Origin: Hyphomicrobiales bacterium
Lineage (GTDB): Bacteria; Pseudomonadota; Alphaproteobacteria; Rhizobiales; Beijerinckiaceae
Reading direction: 5' to 3'
Length of the DNA stretch: 64,000 bases
Assembly: GCA_003963405.1 (NCBI GenBank)
Contig: RXIY01000023.1
Span: 1 to 64,000 of the forward strand
Part shown: one piece after another, positions 23,955 through 34,543 of the stretch
Position numbering within the stretch: position 1 is the first letter of the stretch
How the letters are laid out: the number at the start of each line of letters is the position of its first letter
The notes under the pieces: generated by a model
What the model was told of the DNA's origin: nothing
Databases searched by the model: none
The model's input: the letters and a program-made list of their open reading frames with translations, nothing else
Program-made: the position numbers and the translations under genes

Positions 23955-26900
23955 ATGCCCAAAGACCCGCCGCCGCCCTTCGCCGCGCCCTATGGCCCGC
24001 CGGACGAGCTTCTCGCCGCGCGCCTGATTGCGAATCCGCCAGATTTCGAAACGCGCCGCGCCATCGGAGAGCTTGCGCGCAAGCTCATTCGCGGCATGCG
24101 CGGCGAGCGCGGCGCGCTTGGCGCCCTTGGCTCCCTTGGCGGCGTCGAGGACTTTCTTCACGAGTTCTCGCTCTCGTCCCGCGAGGGTCTCGCCGTCATG
24201 GCGCTGGCGGAATCCTTGCTGCGCGTGCCCGACGACGCGACCGCCGACCAGCTCATCGTCGACAAGCTCGCCGCGGGCGATTTCTCTCATCACGCGTCAG
24301 AGTCCGACGTGCTGCTCGTGCAGGCCTGCGCCTTCGCGCTGGGCTTCTCGGCGCGTCTCGTCGGGCAGGGGGAGCCGCGCGGCCTCGTCGCCGATCTGGC
24401 GCGACGCATGGGGCTTCCCGCGCTGCGCCTCGCCGCGCGGCAGGCCATGCGGCTCATGGGCGCGCATTTCGTCTTCGGCGAGACGATCGGCGACGCGCTC
24501 TCCCGCGCCAGGGGGCGCCGCGAGCGCTTTTCCTTCGACATGCTCGGCGAGGGCGCCCGCAGCGCGGCCGACGCCGCCCGCTATTTCGACGCCTATGCGG
24601 CGGCGATCGAGGCTATTGGCGCGCAGGCGGGCGCGGAACCGCTGCCCGCGCGCCCCGGCATTTCCGTCAAGCTTTCCGCCCTGCATCCGCGCTACGAGGC
24701 GATCTCGCGCGCGCGTGTGTTGCAGGAATTGCCGTCGCGCGTCCTGGAGCTCGCACGGCTCGCGCGCGACCGCGACCTCGCCTTCACAATCGACGCGGAA
24801 GAAGCCGACCGCCTCGAACTCTCGCTCGATGTTGTCGCGCGCGTGGTCGCCGATCCATCGCTTTCGGGCTGGGACGGTTTCGGTCTTGCCGTGCAGGCAT
24901 ACCAGAAACGCGCGAGCGCCGTGATCGATTACGCGCTGGCCCTCGCCGAGGCGCATGATCGCCGTTTCATGTTGCGTCTCGTCAAGGGCGCCTATTGGGA
25001 CAGCGAAATCAAGCGCGCGCAGGAGCGGGGGCTCGCCGATTATCCGGTCTTCACCCGCAAGGCGATGACCGATCTCAACTATGACGCTTGCGCCGCGCAG
25101 CTCTTTCACGCGCCGCGTCTCTATCCGCAGTTCGCCACGCACAACGCCCGCAGCGTCGCCGAAATTCTCGCCCGCGCCGGCAAGCGGACGGACTATGAAT
25201 TCCAGCGCCTGCACGGCATGGGCGAACCGCTTTACGAGGCGCTGGCCGCCATCAGCGACGCGCCCGTGCGCATCTATGCGCCGGTGGGGCCGCACCGCGA
25301 TCTTCTGGCCTATCTCGTCCGGCGGCTGATCGAGAATGGCGCGAATTCTTCATTTGTCGCGCGCGCCGCCGATCCCGAGACCCCCGAGGCGGCGCTCATC
25401 GCCGACCCGCATGACGCGATCGGCGATCCAGACCGCGCCCGCCATCCGCGCCTGCCTTTGCCGGCGGAAATCTACGAACCGCTGCGGGCGAATTCCAAAG
25501 GCGTCGAATTCGGCGACAGAGCCTCGCTCGCGGCGCTGTGCTCCGAAATCGGCGCGGCGCAGGGCTCCCATGAGGCGCATCCGACGATTTCCGCCGGGGC
25601 GCCGTCGCGTCCGGTTTTCTCGCCCATTGACGGCGCGGCCATCGGCCTCGTGGCGGAGAGCGACGAGACAACCGCGCGCGCCATGGTGGCCGACGCGGCG
25701 CGGGGCTTTCCCGCCTGGAATGCGACGCCTGTCGAAACGCGCGCGCGCATCATGGAGCGCGCCGCCGATCTGCTGGAGGCGCGGCGCGGCGTCTTTCTCG
25801 CGCTCTTGCAGAGCGAAGCCGGAAAGACGCTCGACGACGCCCTCGCCGAACTGCGCGAGGCGGCGGACATGTGCCGCTATTACGCCAATCAGGCGCGTCT
25901 CCTTTGTCGCGAGATCAGGCTTCCCGGCCCCACGGGCGAAGACAACCGGCTGAGCTACGGCGGGCGCGGGGTTTTCGTCTGCATCTCGCCGTGGAACTTC
26001 CCGCTAGCGATTTTCCTCGGGCAGGTCGTCGCCGCGCTCGTCGCCGGCAACGCGGCCGTCGCCAAGCCCGCGGAGCAGACGCCGCTTATCGCCGCAAGAG
26101 CCGTCGCGCTCCTTCATGAGGCGGGCGTCCCGCGCGCGGCGCTGCAACTGGCGACCGGCGCGGGCGAGATCGGGGCCGCGCTCGTCGCCGATCCGTGGAC
26201 GGCCGGCGTCGTCTTCACCGGCTCCGTCGAGGTGGCGCAGCACATCAATCGCGCGCTCGCTGCGCGCGCGGGCGCGCTCGCCCCGCTGATCGCGGAGACG
26301 GGGGGCGTCAACGCCATGATCGTCGATTCTACGGCGCTCATCGAGCAAGTGGTCGACGATGTGCTCGCCTCCGCCTTTCGCTCGGCGGGCCAGAGGTGCT
26401 CCGCGCTGCGGCTCCTCTGCCTGCAGGAGGAAATCGCGCCCGGCGCCATCGAGACCCTCATCGGCGCCGCGAAAGAGCTGCGCATCGGCGACCCGCGCGA
26501 GATCGGCGTGCATGTCGGGCCGGTCATCGACGCGGAGGCCAAGGACAGGCTCGACCGCTACATTGCCCGCGCCAAGGCCGAAGGGCGGCTGTTTTTTGCG
26601 GGGGAGGCCCCGGCCAAGGGAACCTTCGTCGCGCCGGCGGTCATTCGTCTCCGGCGCGCCTCGGAGTTGCGGGAAGAGGTTTTCGGCCCCGTGCTGCATG
26701 TCGCGACCTGGCGCGCGGCCGATTTCGAGGCGCTGATCGGAGAGATCGAGGCGAGCGGCTACGGGCTGACCTTCGGGCTCGAAACCCGCATCGAGGAGCG
26801 GATGCAGGCGGCGGCGCGCCGCGCGCCGGCGGGCAACATATATGTCAACCGCAACATGATCGGCGCCGTCGTCGGCAGCCAGCCTTTCGGCGGCTTCGGC

Positions 26901-27026
26901 CTCAGCGGCACGGGGCCCAAGGCGGGCGGCCCGGATTATCTGCGACGCTTCCTGCGCGAGACGACAGTGACCATCAATACGGCGTCGAGCGGCGGGGACG
27001 CCGGGCTGCTGTCGCTCGAGGAATGA
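23955..27026 (+). CDS. putA: bifunctional proline dehydrogenase / L-glutamate gamma-semialdehyde dehydrogenase
   Basis: PutA oxidises proline to glutamate in two steps. About 1023 residues. The proline dehydrogenase barrel shows [30 protein letters not shown] and [16 protein letters not shown]. The aldehyde dehydrogenase half shows [30 protein letters not shown] and the nucleophilic Cys in [12 protein letters not shown]. It lacks the N-terminal ribbon-helix-helix repressor domain of enterobacterial PutA, so it is an enzyme only, like many alphaproteobacterial members. A TTG at 23931 with a very close AGGA is an alternative start. It is divergent from the DUF1330 gene. Confidence 0.95.
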   Translation: MPKDPPPPFAAPYGPPDELLAARLIANPPDFETRRAIGELARKLIRGMRGERGALGALGSLGGVEDFLHEFSLSSREGLAVMALAESLLRVPDDATADQLIVDKLAAGDFSHHASESDVLLVQACAFALGFSARLVGQGEPRGLVADLARRMGLPALRLAARQAMRLMGAHFVFGETIGDALSRARGRRERFSFDMLGEGARSAADAARYFDAYAAAIEAIGAQAGAEPLPARPGISVKLSALHPRYEAISRARVLQELPSRVLELARLARDRDLAFTIDAEEADRLELSLDVVARVVADPSLSGWDGFGLAVQAYQKRASAVIDYALALAEAHDRRFMLRLVKGAYWDSEIKRAQERGLADYPVFTRKAMTDLNYDACAAQLFHAPRLYPQFATHNARSVAEILARAGKRTDYEFQRLHGMGEPLYEALAAISDAPVRIYAPVGPHRDLLAYLVRRLIENGANSSFVARAADPETPEAALIADPHDAIGDPDRARHPRLPLPAEIYEPLRANSKGVEFGDRASLAALCSEIGAAQGSHEAHPTISAGAPSRPVFSPIDGAAIGLVAESDETTARAMVADAARGFPAWNATPVETRARIMERAADLLEARRGVFLALLQSEAGKTLDDALAELREAADMCRYYANQARLLCREIRLPGPTGEDNRLSYGGRGVFVCISPWNFPLAIFLGQVVAALVAGNAAVAKPAEQTPLIAARAVALLHEAGVPRAALQLATGAGEIGAALVADPWTAGVVFTGSVEVAQHINRALAARAGALAPLIAETGGVNAMIVDSTALIEQVVDDVLASAFRSAGQRCSALRLLCLQEEIAPGAIETLIGAAKELRIGDPREIGVHVGPVIDAEAKDRLDRYIARAKAEGRLFFAGEAPAKGTFVAPAVIRLRRASELREEVFGPVLHVATWRAADFEALIGEIEASGYGLTFGLETRIEERMQAAARRAPAGNIYVNRNMIGAVVGSQPFGGFGLSGTGPKAGGPDYLRRFLRETTVTINTASSGGDAGLLSLEE

Positions 27027-27155
27027 GTGCGACATTTGGCGCAAAAGGCCAGGCTTGAATCCGGCGCGGATGACGCAGAATTTTTCTCGTGTCGAGGCGA
27101 CGAACGTCGCTCAAATTTGTTTTTGGATGACCATTGTCTGAACGGAGGAGAAAAA

Positions 27156-27665
27156 ATGGCTCAGGAGCAAAACGCCCCGGTTAAAAAGGATGGTGGCGCG
27201 CTGATCTCTCCCGACATGTGGGACTGGCGCCCCTTCGAGGCGCTGCGTCGGCAGCTCGACCGTTTCTTCGACGAGGCGCCCTTGCAGAAACGCACAGGCG
27301 ACATGGAGCCTTTCGGATTCATGGGCTGGCAGGGAACGCCCCCCGTCGATTTCGTCGAACGCGACAACGAATATGAAGTCACGGTGGAGCTTCCAGGCCT
27401 CGACCAGAAGGACGTGGAAGTGAAGGTCGCCAACGGCGGGCTTGTGATCGGCGGCGAGAAGAAGATGGAGCGCGAGGAAAAGAACGAAGGCATGTTCTTC
27501 TCCGAACGGCGCTACGGCTCATTCAGGCGCAGCTTCCGCCTGCCGGAGAATGTCGATGTCGACAAGATCGAAGCGACGTTCGAAAAAGGCGTGCTGAAAG
27601 TGGTCCTGCCCAAGTCGGCCCAGACCACGAGTGAAGAGAAGAAGATCGACATTGCCGCGAAATGA
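27156..27665 (+). CDS. Hsp20/alpha-crystallin small heat-shock protein
   Basis: The product is 169 residues from the ATG at 27156, which has an excellent GGAGGAG site (27144-27150). The alpha-crystallin domain covers about residues 65-165 (PPVDFVERDNEYEVTVELPGL; GGLVIGGEKKMEREEKNEG; FRRSFRLPENVDVDKIEATFEKGVLKV, with each quoted part being a separate strand region). It keeps unfolding proteins soluble without ATP. A CTTGAA (27053-27058) about 100 bases upstream could be part of a heat-shock promoter, but no convincing -10 follows. Confidence 0.92.
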   Translation: MAQEQNAPVKKDGGALISPDMWDWRPFEALRRQLDRFFDEAPLQKRTGDMEPFGFMGWQGTPPVDFVERDNEYEVTVELPGLDQKDVEVKVANGGLVIGGEKKMEREEKNEGMFFSERRYGSFRRSFRLPENVDVDKIEATFEKGVLKVVLPKSAQTTSEEKKIDIAAK

Positions 27666-27680
27666 CCGTCGGTCCCGTGG

Positions 27681-27773
27681 ATGCCCGCGTCGAGCGCGGG
27701 CATGACGGGGGAGAGCGCCCCGGCATTCCTCGCAGCCGCCCTCGCCCGTCATGGCCGGGCCTGTCCCGGCCAT
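27681..27773. repeat. two dispersed-type palindromes after hsp20
   Basis: ATGCCCGCG (27681-27689) pairs with CGCGGGCAT (27695-27703), and ATGGCCGGG (27751-27759) pairs with CCCGGCCAT (27765-27773). Sequences of this look are common intergenic repeats in alphaproteobacteria. The first lies 16 bases after the hsp20 stop and could help end its transcript. Confidence 0.6.
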
Positions 27774-27777
27774 CCCT

Positions 27778-27891
27778 TCACCGCATCATATGACTCAGCG
27801 CCTCGAACAGGCCGAAGTCCACCGCGGCCAGCATCACGCCGATAAGCGCCGCCTGGGCGATGAAGCGATAGGTGTAATGAGATGCCCGCAT
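27778..27891 (-). CDS. putative 37-residue membrane micro-protein
   Basis: The minus-strand ORF starts with ATG at 27891, preceded by GGAAGG at a spacing of 5, and ends with TGA at 27778. The peptide starts MRASHYTYRFIAQAALIG and has one hydrophobic helix (about residues 10-31) between a basic N-terminus and a His-Met-Met-Arg end. This follows the positive-inside pattern of a single-pass protein. I do not recognise it. It lies alone between hsp20 and the MFS gene, and its composition and ribosome site are better than expected by chance. Confidence 0.45.
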   Translation of the reverse strand: MRASHYTYRFIAQAALIGVMLAAVDFGLFEALSHMMR

Positions 27892-28012
27892 CTTGCCTTC
27901 CCTAGGCGGGAGTTAGCGGGAGAACGGTGTCCGGCAAGCGGCCCGCGCGCCAAGATTTTCAAGGGAAAGCGCCTGCTGACCGAGGGCGCATGCTTCGTGC
28001 TAGAAGCAATGG

Positions 28013-29215
28013 ATGACTGACGATTCCCCTATCCGGACCGCCCGTCTCCGCCAGATTCCACCCAGCGTCTGGGCGCTGGGGCTCGTCTCTTTGCTCATGG
28101 ATTTCTCTTCGGAGATGATCCATGCGCTGCTGCCGGTCTATCTCGTCGGCGCGATGGGGGCGACCATGGCGGAGGTCGGCGTCATCGAGGGCGTCGCCGA
28201 GGCGACGGCGTCGGTGGTCAAGATTTTCTCGGGGGCCGTGTCGGACTGGTTCGCCAGCCGCAAGCTCCTTGCGATTCTCGGCTATGGCCTCGCGGCCGCG
28301 ACCAAGCCCATGTTTCCCCTCGCGCCCGATGTCGCCTGGGTGATGGCGGCGCGCTTCATCGACCGTGTCGGGAAGGGCATTCGCGGCGCCCCGCGCGACG
28401 CGCTCGTCGCCGACGTGACGCCGCCGGAATTGCGCGGCGCCGCCTTCGGCCTGCGGCAATCGCTCGACACGGTCGGCGCCTTTCTCGGCCCCGCCGTCGC
28501 CGTCGTCGCCATGTGGCTGACGGTCGGCGATATTCGGACGGTCTTCTGGGTCGCGACGATTCCGGCCGTTCTGGCCGTGATCGTCCTGGCCGCGGGCGTC
28601 AGCGAGCCGGAGAACACGCGCCCCGCGCGGCCGGCCCGCTTTCCGCTGCATTGGGAAGAGCTGAAACGGCTGGGCGGCCGGTTCTGGCTGGTCGTGGCGG
28701 TGGCGACCCTCTTCGGCCTCGCGCGCTTCTCCGAGGCGTTTCTCATTCTGAAGGCCGCGACCGTCGGCCTGCCGGACGCACTCGCGCCGCTCGTTCTGGT
28801 CGTCATGAACCTCGTTTACGCTGGCGCTTCCTATCCGGCGGGGTCGTTTTCGGACCGCGGTGACCGGATTTCCCCGCTGGCTGTCGGAATCTTCATGCTG
28901 CTCCTCGCCGATGTCGCCCTTGCTCAGGCGCAGTCGCTCCCGCTCGTCTGGGTCGGCGTCGTTCTGTGGGGGCTTCATATGGGGCTGACGCAGGGGCTTT
29001 TCGCGGCGCTCGTCGCGGACGCGGCGCCGGGGGCGCTGCGGGGCACCGCCTTCGGGGTGTTCAATCTTGCCGGCGGACTGGCGCTGTTGATCGCGAGCCT
29101 CGCCGCCGGGAAGCTCTGGGACGTTTATGGCCCGGGGGCGACCTTCGCCGCGGGCGGCGTTCTGGCCGCCCTGTCGCTCGCGGCGTTGCTCACGCTCGCC
29201 ATTGCCAGAAGGTGA
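28013..29215 (+). CDS. MFS transporter
   Basis: The product is 400 residues with about eleven to twelve hydrophobic segments in two halves separated by a cytoplasmic loop (ENTRPARPARFPLHWEELKRL). The loop between helices 2 and 3 (SGAVSDWFASRKLLAILGYG) is a degenerate form of the MFS signature, and FIDRVGKGIRGAPRDALVADV is typical of a YfcJ/multidrug-like subfamily. The substrate cannot be predicted. The gene is monocistronic by spacing. Confidence 0.85.
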   Translation: MTDDSPIRTARLRQIPPSVWALGLVSLLMDFSSEMIHALLPVYLVGAMGATMAEVGVIEGVAEATASVVKIFSGAVSDWFASRKLLAILGYGLAAATKPMFPLAPDVAWVMAARFIDRVGKGIRGAPRDALVADVTPPELRGAAFGLRQSLDTVGAFLGPAVAVVAMWLTVGDIRTVFWVATIPAVLAVIVLAAGVSEPENTRPARPARFPLHWEELKRLGGRFWLVVAVATLFGLARFSEAFLILKAATVGLPDALAPLVLVVMNLVYAGASYPAGSFSDRGDRISPLAVGIFMLLLADVALAQAQSLPLVWVGVVLWGLHMGLTQGLFAALVADAAPGALRGTAFGVFNLAGGLALLIASLAAGKLWDVYGPGATFAAGGVLAALSLAALLTLAIARR

Positions 29216-29347
29216 GCGGTCGAAGGAAATTCACTCCTTGGCCCGTGGTCGAAAATGGCGGAGTTGCGGCGCCGCACCATTTGAATTATCCACTTCTTAG
29301 AGCGCTTTTCAGAACCATTCCGTAGAGGCGCGAAAGAGGAAGCAAGC

Positions 29348-29755
29348 ATGGCAAACGCTGGAATCGACGAGCGCGCCGTAAGGCGCCCGCTGTCGCCGCA
29401 TCTGACCATCTTCAGGCCGTGGCTGACGATGGCGATGTCCATGGCCCATCGCATCACCGGGGCGGCGCTCTATCTGGGCATGGCGCTGATGGCGCTCTTT
29501 CTGCTCGGGGCCGGCTTTGGCGGGTGGCTGCACGCCCTTACCGGCTGGCTGGCCTCCGGCTTCATCGGCGGGTTGATCGTCTTCCTGACCACCTGGGCGA
29601 TTTTTCACCATCTGCTTGGCGGCGTGCGACACGCGCTCTGGGACCGCGTCCTGTATATGGATCCGCAGGGCCGGGAGTTCCTCGCGCAGGCTACCCTCTA
29701 TGGCGGTGTCGGTCTGACCGTGGCGCTGTGGATCTTGAAGTCTCTCGTCGGCTGA
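29348..29755 (+). CDS. sdhC: succinate dehydrogenase cytochrome b556 subunit
   Basis: The product is 135 residues with three transmembrane helices. Signatures are RPLSPHLTIFRPW at the start, SMAHRITGAALYLG and FHHLLGGVRHALWD, whose histidines ligate heme b. It anchors the SdhAB dimer and reduces quinone. AGAGGAAG lies upstream of the ATG. It heads sdhCDAB, with sdhD 14 bases downstream. Confidence 0.95.
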   Translation: MANAGIDERAVRRPLSPHLTIFRPWLTMAMSMAHRITGAALYLGMALMALFLLGAGFGGWLHALTGWLASGFIGGLIVFLTTWAIFHHLLGGVRHALWDRVLYMDPQGREFLAQATLYGGVGLTVALWILKSLVG

Positions 29756-29769
29756 GGAAAGGCTCGTCT

Positions 29770-30165
29770 ATGTCGGTTCCGACTCATTTCAAAAGCGGCC
29801 GCACGGGACAGGGGGCGGCCTATGTCTCCGATCGCGAGGGCTCCGTCCACGCGCATTTCATGCGCCTCTCGTCCTATGCGCTGGCGCCGCTGGGCCTCCT
29901 GTCCGCCTGGTGGCTTGCAGGCCTCGTCGGCAAGACGCTGGAGGGCGTGAAGGCCGAAATCGGCCGTCCGATTCCCGCCATTGTGCTGGTCGCTTTCGGC
30001 GTCCTCGGCATGATCCATGCGCGTCAGGGCATGATCGAAATCATCGAGGACTATGTCCACGACGCGGCGCTGAAGGAGAAGGCGCTTTACTGGAACAAGA
30101 TCGCCGCCATCGCGATCGCCGCCGCCTGGACGCTGGGGATCATGCTGATCGCAGCGCCGAAGTAA
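29770..30165 (+). CDS. sdhD: succinate dehydrogenase hydrophobic membrane anchor subunit
   Basis: The product is 131 residues with three membrane helices (about 36-55, 68-86 and 108-128). The conserved SVHAHFMRLSSYALAPLG and HARQGMIEIIEDYVHD segments mark SdhD. The YVHD tyrosine and aspartate lie near the quinone site in this family. It is the second gene of the sdh operon, 48 bases before sdhA. Confidence 0.93.
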   Translation: MSVPTHFKSGRTGQGAAYVSDREGSVHAHFMRLSSYALAPLGLLSAWWLAGLVGKTLEGVKAEIGRPIPAIVLVAFGVLGMIHARQGMIEIIEDYVHDAALKEKALYWNKIAAIAIAAAWTLGIMLIAAPK

Positions 30166-30213
30166 GCGCAGGTTTCAAAAGAAGAGCCGTACAACAATAA
30201 AAAGGCTGCAATC

Positions 30214-32046
30214 ATGGTTGCCACTGGCGCTGCGAATTCCGTTTCCATCGGCGGGCGGGCCTATCCGATCACCGACCACACATTCGACGTGGTCGTCGTC
30301 GGCGCCGGCGGCGCCGGCCTGCGCGCCGTGGTCGGCTGCGCCAAGGCGGGGCTGAACGTCGCCTGCGTGACCAAGGTCTTCCCGACCCGTTCGCACACGG
30401 TCGCGGCGCAGGGCGGCGTCGCCGCCGCGCTCGGCAACATGGGGCCGGACGAGTGGAAATGGCACATGTACGACACCGTCAAGGGCTCCGACTGGCTCGG
30501 AGACCAGGACGCGATCGAATATATGTGCCGCAACGCGCCGCAGGCGGTCTATGAGCTGGAGCACTGGGGCGTGCCCTTCTCGCGCACGACCGAGGGCAAA
30601 ATCTATCAGCGCCCGTTCGGCGGCATGACGACCGATTTCGGCAAGGGCCCGCCCGCGCAGCGCACCTGCGCCGCCGCCGACCGCACCGGCCACGCCATGC
30701 TGCACACCATGTACGGGCAGGCGCTCAAGCACGAGACGCAGTTCTTCGTCGAATATTTCGCGATCGACCTCATCATGGATAGCGAGGGCGCCTGCCGCGG
30801 CGTCGTCTGCCTGAAGCTCGACGACGGCACGATCCACCGCTTCCGCTCGGCGCTCACCATTCTCGCGACCGGCGGCTATGGCCGCGCCTATCTCTCCGCG
30901 ACATCGGCCCATACCTGCACGGGCGACGGCAACGCCATGGTGCTGCGCGCCGGCCTGCCGTTGCAGGACATGGAGTTCGTGCAGTTCCACCCGACCGGCA
31001 TTTACGGCGCGGGCTGCCTCATCACCGAGGGCGCGCGCGGCGAGGGCGGCTATCTCACGAACAGCGAGGGCGAGCGCTTCATGGAGCGCTACGCGCCCTC
31101 CGTGAAGGACCTCGCGCCGCGCGATATGGTCTCGCGCGCCATTACGGTCGAAATTCGCGAGGGCAGGGGCGTCGGCAAGCGCAAGGACCACGCCTATCTG
31201 CATCTCGAGCATCTCGATCCGCAGATTTTGCACGAGCGCCTGCCGGGCATTTCGGAGAGCGCGAAGATTTTCGCCGGCGTCGACGTGACGCGCCAGCCGA
31301 TCCCGATCCTGCCGACCGTGCATTACAACATGGGCGGCATCCCGACGAATTATCACGGCGAGGTGCTGCGCAAGGTGGACGGCAATCCGGACGCCGTGGT
31401 GCCGGGCCTCATGGCGCTCGGCGAAGCGGCCTGCGTCTCGGTGCATGGCGCCAATCGTCTCGGCTCCAATTCGCTGATCGACCTCGTCGTCTTCGGCCGC
31501 GCCGCGGGGCTTCGCGCCGCGGAACTCGTCACGCCCGGCCAGTCGCAGCCGGAGCTGCCGGCGGATTCGGCGGAACTGCCGCTCACGCGCCTCGACTTCT
31601 TCCGCAACGCCAATGGCGCGACGCCGACTGCCGAGCTGCGCGACAAGATGCAGCGCGTGATGCAGTCGCATTGCGCGGTTTATCGCACGGGCGAGGTGCT
31701 CGCCGAGGGCGTCGCGGGCATTCACGAGGTCTGGCGGGAGGCGGCGAACGCGAAGGTCTCCGACCGCTCGCTGATCTGGAACTCCGATCTCGTCGAGACG
31801 CTCGAATTCGACAATCTCATCGTGCAGGCGGTGGTGACGATGGAATCGGCCGCGAACCGAAAGGAATCGCGCGGGGCGCACGCCCGTGAGGACTTCCCCG
31901 AGCGCGACGACGCGAACTGGATGAAGCACACGCTGGCCTCGATCGATCGGGAGAGGAAGTCGGTTGGGATCGATTACCGGCCGGTGCACAATTACACCAT
32001 GACGAACGAGGTCGCTTACATCGAGCCGAAGGCGAGGGTTTACTGA
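30214..32046 (+). CDS. sdhA: succinate dehydrogenase flavoprotein subunit
   Basis: The product is 610 residues. It has the FAD-binding [14 protein letters not shown] motif, the His of [13 protein letters not shown] (about residue 61) that carries covalent FAD, and the active-site segments [21 protein letters not shown]-type and [18 protein letters not shown]. It converts succinate to fumarate in the TCA cycle. The gene sits between sdhD and sdhB, with only one base between its stop and sdhB. Confidence 0.97.
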   Translation: MVATGAANSVSIGGRAYPITDHTFDVVVVGAGGAGLRAVVGCAKAGLNVACVTKVFPTRSHTVAAQGGVAAALGNMGPDEWKWHMYDTVKGSDWLGDQDAIEYMCRNAPQAVYELEHWGVPFSRTTEGKIYQRPFGGMTTDFGKGPPAQRTCAAADRTGHAMLHTMYGQALKHETQFFVEYFAIDLIMDSEGACRGVVCLKLDDGTIHRFRSALTILATGGYGRAYLSATSAHTCTGDGNAMVLRAGLPLQDMEFVQFHPTGIYGAGCLITEGARGEGGYLTNSEGERFMERYAPSVKDLAPRDMVSRAITVEIREGRGVGKRKDHAYLHLEHLDPQILHERLPGISESAKIFAGVDVTRQPIPILPTVHYNMGGIPTNYHGEVLRKVDGNPDAVVPGLMALGEAACVSVHGANRLGSNSLIDLVVFGRAAGLRAAELVTPGQSQPELPADSAELPLTRLDFFRNANGATPTAELRDKMQRVMQSHCAVYRTGEVLAEGVAGIHEVWREAANAKVSDRSLIWNSDLVETLEFDNLIVQAVVTMESAANRKESRGAHAREDFPERDDANWMKHTLASIDRERKSVGIDYRPVHNYTMTNEVAYIEPKARVY

Positions 32047-32047
32047 A

Positions 32048-32833
32048 ATGGTCGAATTCACCCTCCCCAAGAACTCCGTCATCGCCGAGGGCAAGGTCTG
32101 GCCGAAGCCGGAGGGCGCGACGAATCTGCGCGAATTCAGGATCTACCGCTACAATCCCGACAGCGACGCCAATCCGCGCATCGACACCTTCTTCGTCGAC
32201 ATGGACGACTGCGGGCCGATGGTGCTCGACGCCATCATCTGGATCAAGAACAAGGTCGATTCGACGCTGACCTTCCGCCGCTCCTGCCGCGAAGGGATTT
32301 GCGGCTCCTGCTCGATGAATATCGACGGGGTGAATACGCTCGCCTGCACCAAGGGCATGGACGAGATCGAGGGGCCGATCAAACTCTATCCGCTGCCGCA
32401 TATGGGCGTGGTCAAGGACCTCGTGCCGGACCTCACCATCTTCTACGAGCAGCATGCGGCGATCGAGCCTTGGCTGCACGCGGGCGCCAATCCGGAGAAG
32501 GAGCGCCTCCAGTCGCCGCAGGATCGCGCCAAACTCGATGGACTCTATGAGTGCATTCTCTGCGCCTGCTGCTCGACCGCCTGCCCGAGCTACTGGTGGA
32601 ACTCCGACCGCTACCTCGGCCCCGCGGCGCTGCTCCAGGCCTATCGCTGGGTTCAGGATTCGCGCGACGAGGCGAAAGAGGAGCGGATCGGCTATGTCGA
32701 CGACACCTTCCGCCTCTACCGCTGCCATACGATCCTGAACTGCACCAAGGTCTGCCCCAAGGGCCTTTCTCCCGCCGCGGCCATCGCCGAACTCAAGAAC
32801 CTGGCGATCGCCGAGCAGGAGGCGGGCGCTTGA
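32048..32833 (+). CDS. sdhB: succinate dehydrogenase iron-sulfur subunit
   Basis: The product is 261 residues. The [2Fe-2S] ligands are in [16 protein letters not shown] with the later LACTKG. The [4Fe-4S] and [3Fe-4S] ligands are in [16 protein letters not shown] and [11 protein letters not shown]. It passes electrons from FAD to the quinone site. It is the last gene of sdhCDAB. Confidence 0.97.
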   Translation: MVEFTLPKNSVIAEGKVWPKPEGATNLREFRIYRYNPDSDANPRIDTFFVDMDDCGPMVLDAIIWIKNKVDSTLTFRRSCREGICGSCSMNIDGVNTLACTKGMDEIEGPIKLYPLPHMGVVKDLVPDLTIFYEQHAAIEPWLHAGANPEKERLQSPQDRAKLDGLYECILCACCSTACPSYWWNSDRYLGPAALLQAYRWVQDSRDEAKEERIGYVDDTFRLYRCHTILNCTKVCPKGLSPAAAIAELKNLAIAEQEAGA

Positions 32834-32836
32834 TCC

Positions 32837-32851
32837 CGCCGCATTGCGGCG
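32837..32851 (+). repeat. small hairpin after sdhB
   Basis: A perfect 6-bp stem CGCCGC/GCGGCG with an ATT loop begins 4 bases after the sdhB stop and is followed only by TTA. It is a weak transcript-end candidate. Confidence 0.3.
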
Positions 32852-32885
32852 TTAGGACGGCTCACTGTTTTGGGAGAACAAGGCC

Positions 32886-33263
32886 ATGCGTTCTAGCGCG
32901 CGTCTTTTTCGTGGATCCATCGTCTTCGCGGCTTTCCTGATCGGCGTGGGCGCCGAAGCCGCCATCGCCCAGGAATTGCAGCTCGACCCCAAGGCGCTGG
33001 ATACGTCCGGCGGCTCGTCTGTTCAGGTCAAGCGCAAGGGCAAGAAGGGCGCCGACGCCGCCGCGCAGCAGCCGGCGCAGGGCGGCAAGACCGGCGCGGC
33101 CGCTTCCGGGCCGAACCGCCAATTCGGAGAGCTCGAGGGCTGGTCGCCCGGCAAGGCGCCGCCCAAGCCCAAGGATAGCAGGGACCCGGACCCGGCGCCG
33201 AGCAAGAACAACACCGTCAATGTGACGCCCTCGGGCAATATGTCGGTCGGACTTCCCTTCTAA
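32886..33263 (+). CDS. secreted low-complexity protein of unknown function
   Basis: The product is 125 residues. A signal peptide (through about GAEAAIAQ, residue 29) is followed by a Lys/Ala/Gln/Gly/Pro-rich disordered region (KGKKGADAAAQQPAQGG; PPKPKDSRDPDPAPSKN) and a short conserved-looking end NTVNVTPSGNMSVGLPF. No family is recognised. It lies between sdhB and asd on the same strand, with GGGAGAACAAGGCC as the ribosome site. Confidence 0.6.
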   Translation: MRSSARLFRGSIVFAAFLIGVGAEAAIAQELQLDPKALDTSGGSSVQVKRKGKKGADAAAQQPAQGGKTGAAASGPNRQFGELEGWSPGKAPPKPKDSRDPDPAPSKNNTVNVTPSGNMSVGLPF

Positions 33264-33293
33264 CCGCCGGCCGGAGGCCGGATGGAGTTCAAA

Positions 33294-34328
33294 ATGGCGT
33301 ATAAGGTCGCCGTCGCCGGCGCCACGGGCAATGTGGGCCGCGAGATGCTCGACATTCTGGCGGAACGGCGCTTCCCGGTGTCGGAGGTCGTGCCGCTCGC
33401 CTCCTCGCGCTCTATCGGCCTCGAAGTCTCCTTCGGCGACAAGACGCTGAAGTGCAGGCATCTCGACACCTACGACTTCTCCGACACGGACATCTGCCTG
33501 ATGTCCGCGGGCGGAAGCGTCTCCAAGGACTGGTCGCCCAAGATTGGCGCACAAGGCTGCGTCGTCATCGACAACTCCTCGGCCTGGCGCATGGATCCGG
33601 ACGTGCCGCTGATCGTGCCGGAGGTCAACGCGGACGCGACGGCGGGCTTCACCAAGAAGAACATCATCGCCAATCCGAACTGCTCGACGGCACAGCTCGT
33701 CGTGGCGCTGAAGCCGCTGCACGACGCCGCGACCATCAAGCGTGTGGTGGTTTCGACCTATCAATCCGTCTCGGGCGCCGGCAAGGACGCGATGGACGAA
33801 CTCTTCGCGCAGACGCGCTCGGTCTTCGTCTCGGACCCGATCGAGGCCAAGAAATTCCCCAAGCGCATCGCCTTTAACCTCATTCCGCAGATCGACGTCT
33901 TCATGGAGGACGGCTTCACCAAGGAAGAGTGGAAGATGGTCGCGGAGACGAAGAAGATCCTCGATCCGAAGATCAAGCTCGTCGCCACCTGCGTGCGCGT
34001 GCCGGTCTTCATCTCCCATTCGGAGGCGGTGAACATCGAATTCGAGAAGCCGATCTCGGCGGATGAAGCGCGCGACATCCTGCGCGAGGCGCCGGGCGTT
34101 CTCGTCATCGACAAGCGCGAACCCGGCGGCTACATCACGCCGCATGAAGCGGCGGGCGAGGACGCGACCTATATTTCGCGCATCCGCGAAGATCCGACGG
34201 TCGATAATGGCCTCGTGCTCTGGTGCGTCAGCGACAATCTGCGCAAGGGCGCGGCGCTCAACGCCGTGCAGATCGCGGAAGTGCTTTTGAACCGCAAGCT
34301 GCTGACGCCGAAGAAGGCGGCGGCCTGA
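33294..34328 (+). CDS. asd: aspartate-semialdehyde dehydrogenase
   Basis: This enzyme makes aspartate semialdehyde for lysine, diaminopimelate, threonine and methionine synthesis. The product is 344 residues from MAYKVAVAGATGNVGREML. The NADP motif is GATGNVG. The catalytic Cys is in IIANPNCSTAQLVVALKPL (about residue 130), and STYQSVSGAG follows. The preferred start at 33294 has GGAG 6 bases upstream; an ATG at 33282 would add four residues. Confidence 0.95.
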   Translation: MAYKVAVAGATGNVGREMLDILAERRFPVSEVVPLASSRSIGLEVSFGDKTLKCRHLDTYDFSDTDICLMSAGGSVSKDWSPKIGAQGCVVIDNSSAWRMDPDVPLIVPEVNADATAGFTKKNIIANPNCSTAQLVVALKPLHDAATIKRVVVSTYQSVSGAGKDAMDELFAQTRSVFVSDPIEAKKFPKRIAFNLIPQIDVFMEDGFTKEEWKMVAETKKILDPKIKLVATCVRVPVFISHSEAVNIEFEKPISADEARDILREAPGVLVIDKREPGGYITPHEAAGEDATYISRIREDPTVDNGLVLWCVSDNLRKGAALNAVQIAEVLLNRKLLTPKKAAA

Positions 34329-34368
34329 GCGACTGTCCTGATTGCTTCGGGCGTCATAGCTATCCAAT

Positions 34369-34407
34369 GAAACAATCCGAGCCTGCGATACGGCTCTGGA
34401 TTGTTTC
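34369..34407. repeat. strong imperfect palindrome after asd
   Basis: GAAACAATCCGAGCC (34369-34383) pairs with GGCTC-T-GGATTGTTTC (34392-34407), leaving one bulged base and an 8-base loop, about 40 bases after the asd stop. It has no T run. The symmetry could serve as a transcript-end hairpin or a protein-binding site. Confidence 0.5.
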
Positions 34408-34543
34408 GGTGCTGCTCCCTCGCAATGAAATGACGGCGGGGAAACCCTGCCGCCCTGCGGGCCTGTGCGTGGCCGCACATCCACACCGATAGGCGTCAGC
34501 TACCTTCTCTCCATCAAACGACGCAGTCACATGGAGAGAGCAA

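Noticed and set aside
27060-27155. Possible ROSE-type RNA thermometer before hsp20
   Set aside because: A small hairpin (GGCGAC/GTCGCT) is present, but I find no upstream segment pairing with the GGAGGAG ribosome site as a ROSE element needs.
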